Source: Paenibacillus sp. FSL R5-0341
Lineage (GTDB): Bacteria > Bacillota > Bacilli > Paenibacillales > Paenibacillaceae
NCBI RefSeq assembly: GCF_037975235.1
Contig: NZ_CP150241.1
Span: 558,001 to 622,000 of the forward strand
Direction of reading: 5' to 3'
DNA: 64,000 nt
Shown here: piece by piece, positions 62,667-64,000 of the stretch
Position numbering within the stretch: position 1 is the first letter of the stretch
Layout: each line of letters opens with the position of its first letter
The notes under the pieces: model-generated
What the model was told of the DNA's origin: nothing
Databases searched by the model: none
What the model saw: only the letters and a program-made list of their open reading frames with translations
Program-made: the position numbers and the translations under genes

Positions 62667-62783
62667 ATGATTCGGAATTAAACTTTTTGGGCATGAAAAC
62701 CGTTATATTTATTAGAGGAAATCGTCAAGTCGTAAGATACTTCCGAATATGCTACAATAAGATTATGATTCATTCCGAATCAT
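62667..62783. promoter_or_regulatory. 12-bp inverted repeat around a possible promoter
   Basis: ATGATTCGGAAT (62667) and ATTCCGAATCAT (62772) are exact complements 93 bases apart, with a TACAAT -10-like hexamer between. Candidate looped operator for the 62-aa gene downstream, or chance. Nothing else is seen in 62542-62940. Confidence 0.35.
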
Positions 62784-62940
62784 ATCGGGTATTTATAGTG
62801 TCAGGTACTTGCTTTCTAGCGAGGTTCCCGACCTAAAGCTTGCTTTAAGCCGCGCACACAACTTCATGGATGGCATTTAAGACTTATTCGGCATTCTCTA
62901 AACGGAGCATTCACTTTCAACGTTTTGGGAGGGAATTACA

Positions 62941-63129
62941 ATGGCAACGAAAGGTCACAATGAGGTCAAAGAAAGTTTGAGGGAAATGACTCGGATTTTC
63001 CGTCCTAAGGATCCAAAAAAATTCGTGAAGGAGTACGTGAGAAAATACCGGATTACGGGTGGATATGAGGAAGAATTGACTTCTGTGGTTGAGCATGAGC
63101 TTGTCAAGATGGATTCTTCCGTGTCCTGA
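62941..63129 (+). CDS. Hypothetical 62-aa protein
   Basis: Small basic protein (LREMTRIFRPKDPKKFVKEYVRKYRITGGYEEELTSVVEHEL), predicted helical, no signal peptide. GGGAGGG lies just before the ATG and an intrinsic terminator follows. Family not recognised. Confidence 0.65.
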   Translation: MATKGHNEVKESLREMTRIFRPKDPKKFVKEYVRKYRITGGYEEELTSVVEHELVKMDSSVS

Positions 63130-63171
63130 AACAACACACAACTCTGATTATACTGTTCCGATAATGAATAG

Positions 63172-63216
63172 AACCGTCTCTCGGGCGTTAAGCTCCGGCA
63201 GGCGGTTTTTTTTGCG
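63172..63216 (+). terminator. Intrinsic terminator after the 62-aa gene
   Basis: AACCGTCT pairs with AGGCGGTT (one G-U) followed by eight T residues. Confidence 0.75.
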
Positions 63217-63262
63217 TTCCTGCTGCATATATATGGGAGTACACCTATAGCGGGAAGGATGA

Positions 63263-64000
63263 ATGCATGTGGACCCTATACTGAAAACCAAAGAAGAGAT
63301 TGGCTACATGCGGGAAGCAGGACGAATTTTGTGGAGCTGTCACCAGCATATTGAGCAGTGGATGGTCCCTGGGATCACGACAGCAGAGATCAACGAGCGG
63401 GTGGAAGAGTTTCTCGCAGAACATGGGGCTACACCGGAGCAGAAAGGGTACAAAGGGTATCCTTACGCGACTTGTGCCTCCATCAATGAAGTGGTCTGCC
63501 ACGGATTTCCGGGTGATGAGATTCTGGCGAGCGGAGATGTGGTGACCATCGATATGGTGGTAAACAAAGACGGCTGGCTTGCTGACTCGGCCTGGACATA
63601 TGGAATCAATGAACCAAGCAGATCCGTTCGCAAGCTGATGAGACGTACAGAGAAGGCGCTTGAGCGGGCCATTGCACAGGCAGTTCCAGGCAACACGCTC
63701 GGAGATATTGGAAGTGCCATTGAACGAACGGCAAGACTCTATCGATACGGCATTGTGAAGCCGCTCATCGGTCATGGGATTGGTCAGTATATACATGAAC
63801 CGCCGAATGTACTGCCTTATGGCAAACGCAGAACGGGCATGATGCTCACCGAGGGCATGGTTATTACCATTGAACCGATCTTTACAAAAGGCAGTTCAGG
63901 AGCCGTTGTATGGGATGAGGATGGATGGACGGTGAGGACGGTGGATGGCAGCTGGGGTGTTCAGTATGAGCATACGGTTGCCATAACCGGAGACGGCCCT
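63263..64000 (+). CDS. map: Type I methionine aminopeptidase, 3'-truncated by window edge
   Basis: The frame continues past base 64000. Metal ligands are visible: Asp pair in IDMVVNKDGWLADSAW, His in LIGHGIGQYIHEPP, Glu in ITIEPIFTKG and Glu in YEHTVAIT, so essentially the whole catalytic domain (about 246 residues) is present. Removes N-terminal Met from new proteins. The KDGWLADSAWTY form resembles the secondary Bacillus YflG/MapB-type enzyme more than the ribosomal-operon copy. GGAAGGA precedes the ATG. Confidence 0.92.
   Translation, partial: MHVDPILKTKEEIGYMREAGRILWSCHQHIEQWMVPGITTAEINERVEEFLAEHGATPEQKGYKGYPYATCASINEVVCHGFPGDEILASGDVVTIDMVVNKDGWLADSAWTYGINEPSRSVRKLMRRTEKALERAIAQAVPGNTLGDIGSAIERTARLYRYGIVKPLIGHGIGQYIHEPPNVLPYGKRRTGMMLTEGMVITIEPIFTKGSSGAVVWDEDGWTVRTVDGSWGVQYEHTVAITGDGP

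Overview
The window reads as a chromosomal segment of a low-to-mid GC, spore-forming Firmicute, most likely Paenibacillus. The reasons are three YjcZ-type small sporulation proteins, AGGAGG-type ribosome binding sites, a YesM/YesN two-component pair next to a CUT1 sugar ABC transporter, a purine riboswitch in front of xpt-pbuX, and copper-amine-oxidase-N (stalk) and MTH1187 family proteins. No rRNA, tRNA, CRISPR array, phage or intact insertion sequence was seen. The assignment is inference from family content; no database search was run.

Layout. 0-7.5 kb: the 3' end of an S9 peptidase, a SUKH + phosphotransferase pair, and class Ia ribonucleotide reductase (nrdA, nrdB) behind a long leader with NrdR boxes and an attenuator-like terminator. 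7.5-11.6 kb: an MTH1187 protein, a frameshifted BNR-repeat gene with a G10 tract, three YjcZ genes, a dispersed 194-bp element and a possible ncRNA. 11.8-22.6 kb: ECF sigma/anti-sigma pair, HD-GYP protein, PAP2 phosphatase, histidine kinase, MFS transporter, RidA, TspO-like and BASS-type membrane proteins. 22.7-29.8 kb: YesN/YesM regulators divergent from two sugar permeases and a solute-binding lipoprotein (no ATPase gene). 30-34.9 kb: a compact four-gene operon (ATP-grasp ligase, YqcI/YcgG-cupin fusion, second ATP-grasp ligase, MFS exporter) that looks like an undescribed peptide-type biosynthetic cluster. 35-38.7 kb: a TetR regulator with paired 18-bp operators, an SDR-hydrolase fusion and an M29-like aminopeptidase. 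38.7-39.1 kb: a cluster of DnaA-box-like sites. 39.1-46.2 kb: chemoreceptor, a small protein + CheW-like protein, SNF2 helicase and a frameshifted SWIM protein. 46.2-58.2 kb: VanY-type lipoprotein, broken RidA gene, stalk-domain protein, GNAT, Gfo/Idh/MocA oxidoreductase, UvrD-like helicase, zinc-ribbon protein, TrmB regulator and Nudix hydrolase. 58.3-64 kb: MscL, xpt-pbuX under a guanine-class riboswitch, small membrane and hypothetical proteins, and the 5' part of a methionine aminopeptidase.

The observations I rate highest are (1) the ATP-grasp / YqcI-cupin / ATP-grasp / MFS operon, a candidate pathway for an N-oxidised or N-N bonded dipeptide-like product; (2) three copies of a 194-bp intergenic element whose 8-bp boxes sit at identical offsets (50, 85, 50) although the DNA between them has diverged; (3) the NrdR-box promoter plus structured, terminator-bearing leader of nrdA; and (4) the DnaA-box cluster at 38.73-38.97 kb. 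Three genes carry single-base frameshifts, which may reflect sequencing error or real decay.
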